Shown one piece after another: positions 1-6,518 of a DNA stretch of 7,882 bases. The stretch lies in the NCBI GenBank assembly GCA_937969395.1, contig CALBVI010000114.1, positions 1 through 7,882 of the forward strand, given 5' to 3'. The position numbers were made by a program, and so were the translations under genes. Origin of the DNA: an uncultured Spongiibacteraceae bacterium (lineage in GTDB: Bacteria > Pseudomonadota > Gammaproteobacteria > Pseudomonadales > Dasaniaceae). Position 1 is the stretch's first letter; every line of letters begins with the position of its first letter. Under the pieces are notes generated by a model. The model saw only the letters and a program-made list of their open reading frames with translations. It was not told the origin of the DNA and searched no databases.

Positions 1-273
1 ATGGTTACTGACGCCGAAGATAGCCCCAATTTAATCATCAAAGACATTCAAGCCGATGCACTGATTATTATTGCGGAAAACGATGACCAGGCTGCGCCAC
101 GTACAAAAACGCTATTGCGTGACGCTTTTGAGAAGGCTGCAGGAAATGCGGAAATAGAAGTTTACAGCAATACGCTGCATGGATTTTGCCCGCCTGATTC
201 TGCCGTACACAATAAAGAACAGGCCGAACGAGCATGGAGTAGACAATTATCACTCTTTGCCAAGCAATTATAA
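1..273 (+). CDS. Dienelactone hydrolase-like alpha/beta hydrolase, C-terminal part (5' end outside window)
   Basis: The frame is open from the first base, so this is most likely the last 90 residues of a longer gene; the ATG at position 1 is probably an internal methionine. The piece matches the end of the dienelactone hydrolase family: a beta strand leading to an acidic loop (AENDDQAAP, visible residues 25-33, with D28 or D29 as the probable catalytic acid), a helix, then a strand ending in LHGF with the probable catalytic histidine H60. It closes with the family-typical tail of aromatic and basic residues (AERAWSRQLSLF). The nucleophile elbow (Cys or Ser) would lie upstream, so carboxymethylenebutenolidase cannot be told from a general esterase. 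It converges on the leftward catabolic operon and is not part of it, although a hydrolase of this type would suit the same pathway theme. Family assignment is fairly secure; substrate is unknown. Confidence 0.75.
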   Translation: MVTDAEDSPNLIIKDIQADALIIIAENDDQAAPRTKTLLRDAFEKAAGNAEIEVYSNTLHGFCPPDSAVHNKEQAERAWSRQLSLFAKQL

Positions 274-319
274 ATTTCCCGCTTCAAGTTTCAAAACTGG
301 ATAAGTACTTTCGATTATT

Positions 320-358
320 TACTTTGCCGTTTGCTTAAAACATTTAAACGGCAAAGTA
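320..358. terminator. Perfect 13-bp inverted repeat between convergent genes, possible bidirectional terminator
   Basis: The arms TACTTTGCCGTTT (320-332) and AAACGGCAAAGTA (346-358) are exact reverse complements around a 13-base A/T-rich loop. The repeat lies between the stop of the rightward hydrolase (273) and the stop of the leftward TRAP permease (417), where a shared terminator is expected. Neither side has a clean run of T after the stem, so it is not a canonical intrinsic terminator. It may instead act as an mRNA 3'-end stabilising hairpin or a protein-binding site. Confidence 0.5.
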
Positions 359-416
359 CATCGCAGCTAGATAGATCGTTTTCATTTTAGAACCGACTAA
401 CCTTAAGTCACTCCAA

Positions 417-2330
417 CTACATCGTTGACGGCAACCAAAGTATAACTGCCGGAAAGAGCACCAAAATCACGAGCTTTAGCAAATCCGCAACAACAAACGG
501 CATCACACCTTTAAAGATTGTTGGTAGCGGTACATCACCACCCGCTATATTTTTCAACACGAAGACATTAATACCAAAGGGTGGCGTTATCATGCCGGTC
601 TCAACAACCGAAACCATAATAATCCCCCACCAAATTAAGCTATAACCCATATCACCAATAACCGGCGCAATAATAGGCACCGTAATCACCATAATAGGAA
701 ATGGATCCATCACTGAACCGAGCAATATATAAAGCACTAAAAAGGCGGCGATAATAATTAAAGGCGCCACATCCAAGCCTTGAATAAAATTAGTCACTAA
801 TTCTGGCAGACCACTAATCGCAACAAAGAAAGAAAAATTAACCGCACCAATAATTAATAAAAAAATCATTGCCGTCATTGCGGTTGTTTTTGCCATCACA
901 TCCCACAGCGCCTGCCCCTTTAATTTACCGCGAAACAATGCGAATAAAAATGCGGTGCCTGCACCTACAGCAGCAGATTCGGTTGCCGTAAACAAACCGC
1001 CATACAAACCACCAATAACAACACCAAACAGCAAGAGCACACCGATCGAGCCTTTGGCAGCAGACATCAATTCATCCAGAGAAACTTTGTCTTCTATCTT
1101 AGGTGCAGCACTGGGGCTATAAGTAACCACCGCCATAATCGCCAGTATATAAGCAACAACAGCAAGCAAAGCAGGAATAACCGCAGCCACAAATAACTGA
1201 CCAATCGATTGCTCTGCCAAAATGGCATAAAGAATAATAGCTGTAGAGGGAGGTATTAATTGCCCCAAGGTACCGCCTGCAGCAACACTGCCCGCAGCGA
1301 GCCCTGCGGAGTAACCGCGCTTTCGCATTTCCGGTAAAGCCACTTGACCGATAGTAGCCGCAGTTGCAATTGACGAACCTGTTAGCGCGCCAAAACCAGC
1401 GCAGCCACCAATAGTAGCCATCGCTAGACCGCCACGAAATCTCGCCAGCAAACAATGCGCAAGTTTATAAATATCAGAGGCCAACCCCGCCTGCGCGGCA
1501 AAACCACCCATCATTAAAAACAGAGGTAATACTGCCAATTGAATATTACCGAGGTATTCAGCAGCCTCACTACCCAACACACTAAGCGCCGGATTAGACC
1601 CTAGAAAAATAGACGTACCCAACACACCAATCAAACCTGTTGCAGCAGCAACCGGTATAAATGCTAGTGCCAGCAACCACATCGTAACAAAAAGAATAGC
1701 CACCCAAGTACCGGCACTATCTAAAGCGGTAGGGACTAAAGTTTCAGCGGTTTGGCCTGCACTCACAACAACAATAACTGCCAACAATAAACTGCTTACT
1801 GAAATGATAATTAATTTTTTATTTGATGTTGAATTACCAATGCAATCTTTAACATCTTTCAAAAAGACAATGAGCTGAGCTAGCATTGCGAGAACGAATA
1901 AAACAGCAACCGCCATCATAAAAGGTGCTTCGGGAATTTCCAGAAACAGCGAAATAGCATTTCGTTCTTGCAAATGAACTGCATGAACACCGACACGAAG
2001 CGCTAATAAAGTAAACAACACTAATAAAAACAAACTGCCTATGCAGCCACAAATTTTACGTGTTTGATCAGAGACATTGCGCTCCAGAATATCAATTGTG
2101 AGATTAACTCGCGTCGTTACACCAGCAGGAAAAGTAGAAGCAATCGCAACCGCCATACTCAATTGAATAATCTCATTAAAGCCCGGTACTGAAGCATTAA
2201 CAAAAAGACGCAATATGATGTCGACAACTGTCAGGATGGCAATAATCAACATCAGCAAAACGCCAACGCTAGCAATTTTACGAGTAATATTCGTCGCTAA
2301 TTGATCAAGTCTATCGATGGTATGAAGCAT
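417..2330 (-). CDS. dctM: TRAP transporter fused permease (DctQ small subunit + DctM large subunit)
   Basis: This 637-residue inner-membrane protein is built almost entirely of hydrophobic segments. Residues about 1-165 form a DctQ-like four-helix domain (helices near 20-43, 53-70, 96-117 and 136-158). A linker with helices near 172-191 and 207-240 leads into a DctM domain that continues to the C-terminus. DctM landmarks are GFGALTGSSIATAATIG (312-328), PEMRKRGY followed by GGTLGQLIPPS (333-362), GLFTATESAAVGA (445-457), MDPFPIMVITVPI (541-553) and TPPFGINVFVLK (582-593). In the family these glycine- and serine-rich re-entrant stretches bind sodium and form the elevator transport core. The protein would take substrate from the periplasmic binding protein encoded just upstream and move it inward using the sodium gradient. 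The start overlaps the preceding stop by one base (TAATG), and no strong ribosome site is visible, so translational coupling is likely. The fused architecture is known in this family, with a total length of about 600-700 residues. The substrate is not readable. Confidence 0.95.
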   Translation of the reverse strand: MLHTIDRLDQLATNITRKIASVGVLLMLIIAILTVVDIILRLFVNASVPGFNEIIQLSMAVAIASTFPAGVTTRVNLTIDILERNVSDQTRKICGCIGSLFLLVLFTLLALRVGVHAVHLQERNAISLFLEIPEAPFMMAVAVLFVLAMLAQLIVFLKDVKDCIGNSTSNKKLIIISVSSLLLAVIVVVSAGQTAETLVPTALDSAGTWVAILFVTMWLLALAFIPVAAATGLIGVLGTSIFLGSNPALSVLGSEAAEYLGNIQLAVLPLFLMMGGFAAQAGLASDIYKLAHCLLARFRGGLAMATIGGCAGFGALTGSSIATAATIGQVALPEMRKRGYSAGLAAGSVAAGGTLGQLIPPSTAIILYAILAEQSIGQLFVAAVIPALLAVVAYILAIMAVVTYSPSAAPKIEDKVSLDELMSAAKGSIGVLLLFGVVIGGLYGGLFTATESAAVGAGTAFLFALFRGKLKGQALWDVMAKTTAMTAMIFLLIIGAVNFSFFVAISGLPELVTNFIQGLDVAPLIIIAAFLVLYILLGSVMDPFPIMVITVPIIAPVIGDMGYSLIWWGIIMVSVVETGMITPPFGINVFVLKNIAGGDVPLPTIFKGVMPFVVADLLKLVILVLFPAVILWLPSTM

Positions 2331-3352
2331 TATTGAGCAGCTCTTATCAGTTCAATCTGTTTACGGAATTCAGCTAATACAGTTTCACCATTAGGCGTCT
2401 TAGCAACCCAGTCATCAATAATGGGTTGCAACTGAGCTTTCCAGCGGGCCGCTTCCAACGGCGAAATATCTTCAACCACTTGATTGTCTTGCGCCTTTAC
2501 TCGCGCCTCTATTGCCTTCGCATCAGTGTCACTGTGTCCACCAGCCCATCGAGTAAGAGACATGCCAGAATTATTATCAATGGCACGCTGCGCAGCAGCA
2601 GGTAAATCATCATAAGTATCCCGATTCATAAAGATCATCGCAGTCGACGACCCCATCGGCGCATTGAGATGATAATGCGTCACTTCATCCAATTTGAACG
2701 GCGCAACACCCGTCCAAGGAATAACCGCACCATCAAATACACCGCGATTAAGACCTTGGTAAGTATCACCAATCGCAGCCGTCACCGGCCAACCCCCAAG
2801 TAGTAATAAGGTATCGCTCTGTAACTTCCCTGCGGTGCGCATTTTGATACCAGCAAAATCTTCCATCGTACGAATAGGTCGATCACCAATATGCAAAGCC
2901 GAATTGGGAAACATAAATATGCCTAATAATTTAACGTTTTTAAATTCTTCAGCGATGACACCTTGTTCATAAAGATTCCAAAGTGCGACAGATCCTTCTA
3001 ATGCGCTCTCGACTTCAAAGGGCAATGATGCGACATCCGTTTGCACAAACTGCCCGCCAACCGGTGCCAATGGAGTAAAAGCAATATCGACAACACCATC
3101 CAAAACACGGTCGTACATATTGCGGTAATTACCTAACGGTGAAGAGTAAAACGTACGGATATTTAACGTACCTTCAGATTCAGCCATAATTTTATTGAGC
3201 CAAGGCTCAAAGACTGCTTTATGCATAGACGCTCGTGGAGCGCTAGGCGAAGCAAAATTAAGCGACTCAGCACTTACCGTGTTAATGGTTAAGCAACATG
3301 TCACCAAGCAACTCAAAGCAATATATAAAACAGATAACTTATTCATTGGCAT
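2330..3352 (-). CDS. dctP: TRAP transporter solute-binding protein, DctP family
   Basis: This is a periplasmic binding protein of 340 residues, the usual length for DctP proteins. A Sec signal peptide is clear: K5, a hydrophobic core to about residue 23, and a probable cleavage site after VSA at residue 28. The mature part shows family features: a strand and helix opening (LNFASPSAPRASMHK), AFTPLAPVGGQF (91-102), GIKMRTAG (168-175) with R172 at the position of the conserved carboxylate-binding arginine, and YQGLNRGVFDGAVIPW (198-213). A carboxylate ligand is therefore likely, but its identity is unknown. The methionine at residue 3 (ATG at 3346-3344) has a better-spaced GGA upstream than the first ATG, so the true protein may be 338 residues. 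The gene lies 58 bp after the crotonase-family gene and is coupled to the fused permease, which marks the two as one transporter. The signal region has two adjacent cysteines (19-20) but no lipobox. Confidence 0.93.
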   Translation of the reverse strand: MPMNKLSVLYIALSCLVTCCLTINTVSAESLNFASPSAPRASMHKAVFEPWLNKIMAESEGTLNIRTFYSSPLGNYRNMYDRVLDGVVDIAFTPLAPVGGQFVQTDVASLPFEVESALEGSVALWNLYEQGVIAEEFKNVKLLGIFMFPNSALHIGDRPIRTMEDFAGIKMRTAGKLQSDTLLLLGGWPVTAAIGDTYQGLNRGVFDGAVIPWTGVAPFKLDEVTHYHLNAPMGSSTAMIFMNRDTYDDLPAAAQRAIDNNSGMSLTRWAGGHSDTDAKAIEARVKAQDNQVVEDISPLEAARWKAQLQPIIDDWVAKTPNGETVLAEFRKQIELIRAAQ

Positions 3353-3400
3353 CCACGATATTATTTTTATCAGCTTCTAATTATTAAAATTATTTTGCAA

Positions 3401-3415
3401 CTTAAACTATTTAAG
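3401..3415. repeat. Short palindrome at the 3' end of the crotonase-family gene
   Basis: CTTAAA (3401-3406) and TTTAAG (3410-3415) are perfect 6-bp arms around a 3-base centre, and they overlap the stop codon of the crotonase-family gene. The arms are A/T-rich, so an RNA hairpin would be weak. It could mark processing between the catabolic and transporter halves of the transcript, or be chance in A/T-rich DNA. Confidence 0.25.
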
Positions 3416-4139
3416 ATGACATTTTTGAGGACGTATTCACCACTGCGTGAAGGTTTTTGGCATAACTGGCGGCAGTGTTTGCATCCATACGCTGCGCAGC
3501 TTGAGCATATTCTTTCACAGCTTTAACCGCAGGTAGCGGTGCGTTCTTTATATTATTTAATAGCGACAACAATTCCACCTCTAATTGACCTGCGGAAACC
3601 GCTTTACTGGCCAAACCCATTTCAACGGCCCGAGCAGCATCAATTTCATCAGTGGAATACATTAAATACATCAATGCTTTTAATCCAATACGATCAACCA
3701 AACTAGACATCGCCATCGTCGGCATAATGTTATGTGCTATTTCTGGAAATTGAAATTTGGCGTCATCGGCTACTAAAGTAATATCAGCCACCGCAGCTAA
3801 TGCACAACCAAAACCTTTGGCGAAACCTTGAACAATGATAATCGTTGGCACCGGAGAGTTGCGCAGTGCGCTGTAAAGGTCAAAAATTGGTGATACATCC
3901 TCTCGCAAGTCATAGGCCTCTTGACCTTTAGCTTGTTGACCAAAAATCTCACGGCCCAAACAAAAATCAGAACCATTGCCGCGCAAAACAATAGCGCGTG
4001 AATGTTGTGATGCCTCATTTATCATAGCGACTAAATTAATCGCCATTTGATCAGAAACACGATTGCCGATTTCCGCTCGATTTAAACTGATAGTAGTAAT
4101 ACCACCGAGCTGAGATTGCGTTATTAAATCGCTAGGCAT
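3411..4139 (-). CDS. Enoyl-CoA hydratase/isomerase (crotonase) family protein
   Basis: This is a soluble 242-residue protein, slightly short for a crotonase-fold enzyme (usually 250-270). The two oxyanion-hole segments are recognisable: GSDFCLGRE (56-64) and GFAKGFGCALAAVAD (105-119). FPEI (131-134) carries E133 at the place of the second catalytic glutamate of classical hydratases. The first glutamate position, normally in a GGGCEL stretch, is alanine here (A113), so a textbook hydratase pair is absent. Isomerase, decarboxylase, hydrolase or C-C lyase activity is therefore at least as likely as hydration. The C-terminal helices (IDAARAVEMGLASKAV, then the PLPAVKAVKEYAQ stretch) fit the fold. 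A good ribosome site, TGAGGT at 4145-4150 on the minus strand, lies 6 bases from the GAGG core to the ATG and supports this start. The gene sits between the FAH-family gene and the TRAP genes in one orientation. The family call is firm; the reaction is not determined. Confidence 0.88.
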   Translation of the reverse strand: MPSDLITQSQLGGITTISLNRAEIGNRVSDQMAINLVAMINEASQHSRAIVLRGNGSDFCLGREIFGQQAKGQEAYDLREDVSPIFDLYSALRNSPVPTIIIVQGFAKGFGCALAAVADITLVADDAKFQFPEIAHNIMPTMAMSSLVDRIGLKALMYLMYSTDEIDAARAVEMGLASKAVSAGQLEVELLSLLNNIKNAPLPAVKAVKEYAQAAQRMDANTAASYAKNLHAVVNTSSKMSS

Positions 4140-4152
4140 CTTTTACCTCAAA

Positions 4153-4166
4153 CTTCTAAATAGAAG
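4153..4166. repeat. Palindrome just upstream of the crotonase-family ribosome site
   Basis: CTTCTA and TAGAAG form perfect 6-bp arms with a 2-base centre, two bases away from the TGAGGT ribosome site. It could be an operator for an internal promoter or a small chance palindrome; a 2-base centre is too tight for an RNA hairpin with all six pairs. No promoter was convincingly seen with it. Confidence 0.25.
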
Positions 4167-4230
4167 CTAATGGACATTAACATTCTGCGTTTGCTTAACA
4201 GTTATAAACTAACGCGGTATATCAACACTA

Positions 4231-4278
4231 AATAACTAATCCAATAGCTAAGCCAATAACTAACCCATTAACTACGCA
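4231..4278. repeat. 12-bp-period imperfect tandem repeat, four units, at the 3' end of the FAH-family gene
   Basis: Units are AATAACTAATCC (4231-4242), AATAGCTAAGCC (4243-4254), AATAACTAACCC (4255-4266) and a decayed ATTAACTACGCA (4267-4278). The last unit overlaps the end of the FAH-family gene. Read on the minus strand, the period of 12 is a multiple of three. The true TAG stop (4274-4272) is therefore followed in the same frame by three more TAG codons at 12-base steps. The array fills part of the 132-bp gap before the crotonase-family gene. It looks like local slippage duplication; function, if any, is unknown. Confidence 0.8.
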
Positions 4279-5207
4279 GGGCGATATTCAACCGGCCCAT
4301 CAGCTTCAACGTGATTCGTTAACTCACCCAAACCCTCAATTGAAACGGTAACATTATCACCTGGCTTCATATGTACCATGCCAGCATACTTAATCGGGCC
4401 ATATTGATTTTCGATAGCCCCTTCAGTATCACCGGGCTTAGGTGGCAATGCACCAGGTGTACCCATAACAATAACGTCACCGGTTCTCAATGAATAACCT
4501 GTCGATAAATAAGCAATCAAATCTTCAACATTAAACAGCAAATCATCTAAGCAAACTTCTTGACGAACAACGCCATTAATCGTGGTTTTCAATACTTTAT
4601 CGTAAGGATTACCGAACTCGTCGGGCGTCATCAACCAGGGTCCAAAACTACCGGAAGAACCGAAATTTTTTCCTAAGCCAAACTGACGATTGTGTTTTTG
4701 AAATTCACGTACAGAGCCTTCGTTATAAATTGAAAAACCTGCGACATGATCCATCGCTCTATCTTTCGGTATATGACGGCCGCCACGTCCGATAACAACA
4801 GCCAACTCACCTTCGTAATCATAAGCACGATCAATTTCAACGGGCGGCGCCAAAATAGGCTGCAAGTGACCAACATGAGCCGCCGCAACCCGCAAGAAAA
4901 TATGAGGATGATCCGGTGAAGTCGTTAATCCCGTTTCAGCAATATGAGTTTTAAAATTAAGTGCCAAAGCCCAAATTGCATGAGGCTCCGGAATAACTGG
5001 ATCGAGATCAACTTGATCAAAAGATGACGTAGCCGCTTGGCCACTTACAGCGTTTTCAAGCTGCGCAATGCCATCAGGCAGCCCTAGAATATCAACTAAC
5101 TTATTAGGTAAGTTCGGCGCAACTTTTGACAGTTCAACAAATTCGGTATCACTGGTCATCACACCAACACCTGGTACGCCGTTGGCACGATACGAAATTA
5201 ATCTCAT
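4272..5207 (-). CDS. Fumarylacetoacetate hydrolase (FAH) family protein
   Basis: This is a cytoplasmic metal-dependent enzyme of 311 residues, normal for single-domain FAH-family members that carry an N-terminal extension. Family members cleave or isomerise acylpyruvate-like and 2-hydroxydienoate compounds, for example in aromatic meta-cleavage or sugar-acid pathways. Seen here: the start of the catalytic domain (LALNFKTHIAETG, 81-93, with H88 and E91 as the probable catalytic pair), YDYEGELAVVIG (129-140) with metal ligands E132 and E134, and YNEGSVREFQ (161-170), where E163 occupies the position usually taken by the third ligand Asp. GLGKNF (177-182) holds the conserved lysine, and VIVMGTPGALPPKPGD (245-260) is the product-site loop. 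The start is supported by GAGAGGA (5215-5221, minus strand), 7 bases from the ATG. As the first gene of the leftward operon it probably defines the pathway with the crotonase-family enzyme and the TRAP importer. The exact substrate cannot be assigned. Confidence 0.92.
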   Translation of the reverse strand: MRLISYRANGVPGVGVMTSDTEFVELSKVAPNLPNKLVDILGLPDGIAQLENAVSGQAATSSFDQVDLDPVIPEPHAIWALALNFKTHIAETGLTTSPDHPHIFLRVAAAHVGHLQPILAPPVEIDRAYDYEGELAVVIGRGGRHIPKDRAMDHVAGFSIYNEGSVREFQKHNRQFGLGKNFGSSGSFGPWLMTPDEFGNPYDKVLKTTINGVVRQEVCLDDLLFNVEDLIAYLSTGYSLRTGDVIVMGTPGALPPKPGDTEGAIENQYGPIKYAGMVHMKPGDNVTVSIEGLGELTNHVEADGPVEYRPA

Positions 5208-5305
5208 TTATTATTCCTCTCTATTTTAAGCGCTATTAAAAGCTGACCACCTATCATTGATGATTACTGACTATTATTCTCAGCACCTTCATGCAGGAGC
5301 AAAAA

Positions 5306-5333
5306 AACATATTTGATACTTGCTAGTTCGCAA
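5306..5333 (-). promoter_or_regulatory. Candidate promoter of the leftward FAH-crotonase-TRAP operon
   Basis: On the minus strand TTGCGA (5333-5328) and TATGTT (5311-5306) are each four of six matches to the sigma-70 -35 and -10 consensus, with a 16-base spacer. The upstream side is A/T-rich. Transcription would begin about 90 bases before the FAH-family start. The match is modest and other start points in this A/T-rich region are possible. Confidence 0.25.
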
Positions 5334-5424
5334 AGATTTAACTTTTTCACTCTAACTATATCTGTAAAAGATCTACCGAGTATATCTAGCAAACTTATCA
5401 GGCTTCTATAAATTCGACACTACC

Positions 5425-5441
5425 GTCTCATATAGTGAGAC
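5425..5441. repeat. GTCTCA-N5-TGAGAC inverted repeat, candidate operator
   Basis: Perfect 6-bp arms (5425-5430 and 5436-5441) are separated by 5 bases, giving a 17-bp dyad of the size bound by many dimeric helix-turn-helix repressors. It sits upstream of the candidate leftward promoter and about 160 bp before the SDR start, so it could serve either unit. No regulator family is assigned to it. Confidence 0.35.
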
Positions 5442-5600
5442 CTTCTAGGAACACTACCACGCATAAAATGAAAGCAAACTTAAAAGCTAGCACGCCAATT
5501 TATTAAGCAACAACCGTACTAGCCAGTGCATATCATCATCACATAGCTCACAATAAGATTAACTCGAAAACACCAATCAGAAACAGCAAGGCAATTGATA

Positions 5601-6386
5601 ATGACCCACTCCAATACCGCTTTAATAACCGGAGCTTCTGGTGGCATCGGCATAGAGTTGGCTCGCATGCATGCAAAGAAAGGCAGCGATGTCGTACTTG
5701 TTGCGCGCTCGAAAGATAAACTGGAAAAACTCAAAGAAGAGCTCGAAACGGAATATGGCATTTCTGCAACCGTTATCGCAGAAGACCTGTCTGTAAATGA
5801 TTCCGCCCAACGTATTTTCAATAAAACTCAGCAATTAGATATTGCCGTTACTGTTTTAATTAACAACGCAGGTTTTGGTGGTCATGGATTATTTTATACA
5901 CGTGATTTATCCGCCGAGACCGCAATAATGCAAGTCAATATGGTCTCGTTAACTCAACTGACGCATTTTTATTTAAAGGGCATGATAGAACGCAAACAAG
6001 GTAAAATCTTAAACGTGTCTTCAACCGCCTCTTTTATGCCCGGCCCATTACAAGCCGTTTACTATGCCAGCAAAGCCTATGTCACTTCTTTCACTCAAGC
6101 TATCGCCGAGGAAGTAGCTGAGCACAATATTACTGTAACAGCACTGTGCCCAGGGACCGTAGCAACAGGATTTGTAGATGCAGGCAATCTACATGGCGTT
6201 GATGTTTGGAAAAAAGCTAAATCAGCAGAGTCGGTAGCCATCTGTGGTTATCAAGCAATGGAACGAGGTGATTTAATTACTTTTAATGAAGGAAAGTTAA
6301 AGTTTCTGTTTAATTGGATTGTACCGCTACTACCTAGAAAAATCGTTTTAAAACTATCACGTCAAGTGATGGAAAAAACGGCTTAA
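5601..6386 (+). CDS. Short-chain dehydrogenase/reductase (SDR), classical type
   Basis: This is an NAD(P)-dependent oxidoreductase of 261 residues. The Rossmann nucleotide site is TGASGGIG (10-17). VVLVARSK (31-38) follows the second strand; its arginine (R36) suggests NADPH preference. Next come INNAGFGG (87-94), N113 in the NMVS segment, the catalytic S141 in NVSSTAS, Y154 and K158 of the YxxxK pair in VYYASKAY, and CPGTVATGF (183-191). The whole catalytic tetrad is intact. The pattern resembles the DltE/COG0300 group, whose substrates are varied. The hydrophobic, basic tail (KFLFNWIVPLLPRKIVLKL) may touch the membrane. ATG 5601 is chosen over TTG 5595 because AAGG at 5588-5591 is 9 bases from the ATG but only 3 from the TTG. 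The gene is divergent from the catabolic operon and 173 bp before the sulfur operon, so it may be monocistronic. Substrate is unknown. Confidence 0.9.
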   Translation: MTHSNTALITGASGGIGIELARMHAKKGSDVVLVARSKDKLEKLKEELETEYGISATVIAEDLSVNDSAQRIFNKTQQLDIAVTVLINNAGFGGHGLFYTRDLSAETAIMQVNMVSLTQLTHFYLKGMIERKQGKILNVSSTASFMPGPLQAVYYASKAYVTSFTQAIAEEVAEHNITVTALCPGTVATGFVDAGNLHGVDVWKKAKSAESVAICGYQAMERGDLITFNEGKLKFLFNWIVPLLPRKIVLKLSRQVMEKTA

Positions 6387-6453
6387 ACTACTGGCATCGA
6401 CATAAAAAATTTTAGCCAATCCACAGGCTTGATGAACTCACAAAAACCCCAAT

Positions 6454-6471
6454 GATTAAAAACCATTAATC
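6454..6471. repeat. GATTAA-N6-TTAATC inverted repeat upstream of the ArsR-family gene
   Basis: Perfect 6-bp arms (6454-6459 and 6466-6471) with a 6-base centre lie immediately before the best -35 element of the sulfur operon. The A/T-rich dyad could be a repressor site. A/T content makes a chance match possible. Confidence 0.3.
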
Positions 6472-6474
6472 CAG

Positions 6475-6503
6475 TTGACTATTCACAAGTGTTACTCCAT
6501 CAT
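6475..6503 (+). promoter_or_regulatory. Candidate promoter of the arsR-pmpA-pmpB operon
   Basis: TTGACT (6475-6480) matches the -35 consensus at five of six bases. After 17 bases, CATCAT (6498-6503) matches the -10 at four of six. Transcription would begin near 6510, inside the TTAGG/CCTAA dyad, a layout suited to repression by the gene's own product. An alternative -10, GATAAT at 6523-6528, is better in sequence but lacks a good -35. Confidence 0.35.
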
Positions 6504-6504
6504 A

Positions 6505-6518
6505 TTAGGAAAACCTAA
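6505..6518. promoter_or_regulatory. TTAGG-AAAA-CCTAA dyad, candidate autorepressor operator
   Basis: Perfect 5-bp arms (6505-6509 and 6514-6518) flank AAAA at the predicted transcription start of the ArsR-family gene. Regulators of this class repress their own operons from A/T-rich palindromes overlapping the promoter, so this is the most plausible operator. A looser TTAG...CTAA pair continues at 6521-6537. Confidence 0.4.

Larger units (their letters stand above)
5208..5594. other. 387-bp divergent intergenic region, probably regulatory
   Basis: This A/T-rich stretch separates the leftward catabolic operon from the rightward SDR gene. It holds the FAH-family ribosome site at its left end, one weak leftward promoter candidate and one inverted repeat (separate entries). 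The only reading frame on the plus strand that opens with ATG near the middle (5468) has 12 codons and no ribosome site. No RNA gene, riboswitch or terminator was recognised. No dedicated transcription factor gene flanks it within the window, so the regulator of the catabolic operon is unseen. Confidence 0.6.

Noticed and set aside
1117..1455. Cysteine-rich 112-codon reading frame on the minus strand
   Set aside because: It lies wholly inside the TRAP permease gene in another frame; its Cys/Tyr/Trp-rich composition is what out-of-frame reading of Ala/Gly/Ile codons gives, and it has no family signature.
3195..3380. 61-codon plus-strand frame opposite the start of the solute-binding protein gene
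   Set aside because: It is antisense to the signal peptide coding region, has no ribosome site and shows no recognisable protein features.
4231..4278. Tandem repeat considered as a CRISPR-like array
   Set aside because: Units are 12 bp, directly adjacent with no spacers, and degenerate; no cas genes are present.
5221..5260. TGGTCAGC on the minus strand as a GntR-type half site near the FAH-family start
   Set aside because: Only one half of a TGGTNNNACCA-like dyad is present and no second arm is visible.
5468..5506. 12-codon open frame (MKANLKASTPIY) as a possible leader peptide
   Set aside because: No ribosome site precedes it at a suitable distance, there is no run of a single amino acid and no attenuator hairpin after it.
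5595..5600. TTG start two codons before the SDR ATG
   Set aside because: AAGG at 5588-5591 is only 3 bases away from the TTG but well placed for ATG 5601, and classical SDRs begin about this close to the TGxxxGIG motif.
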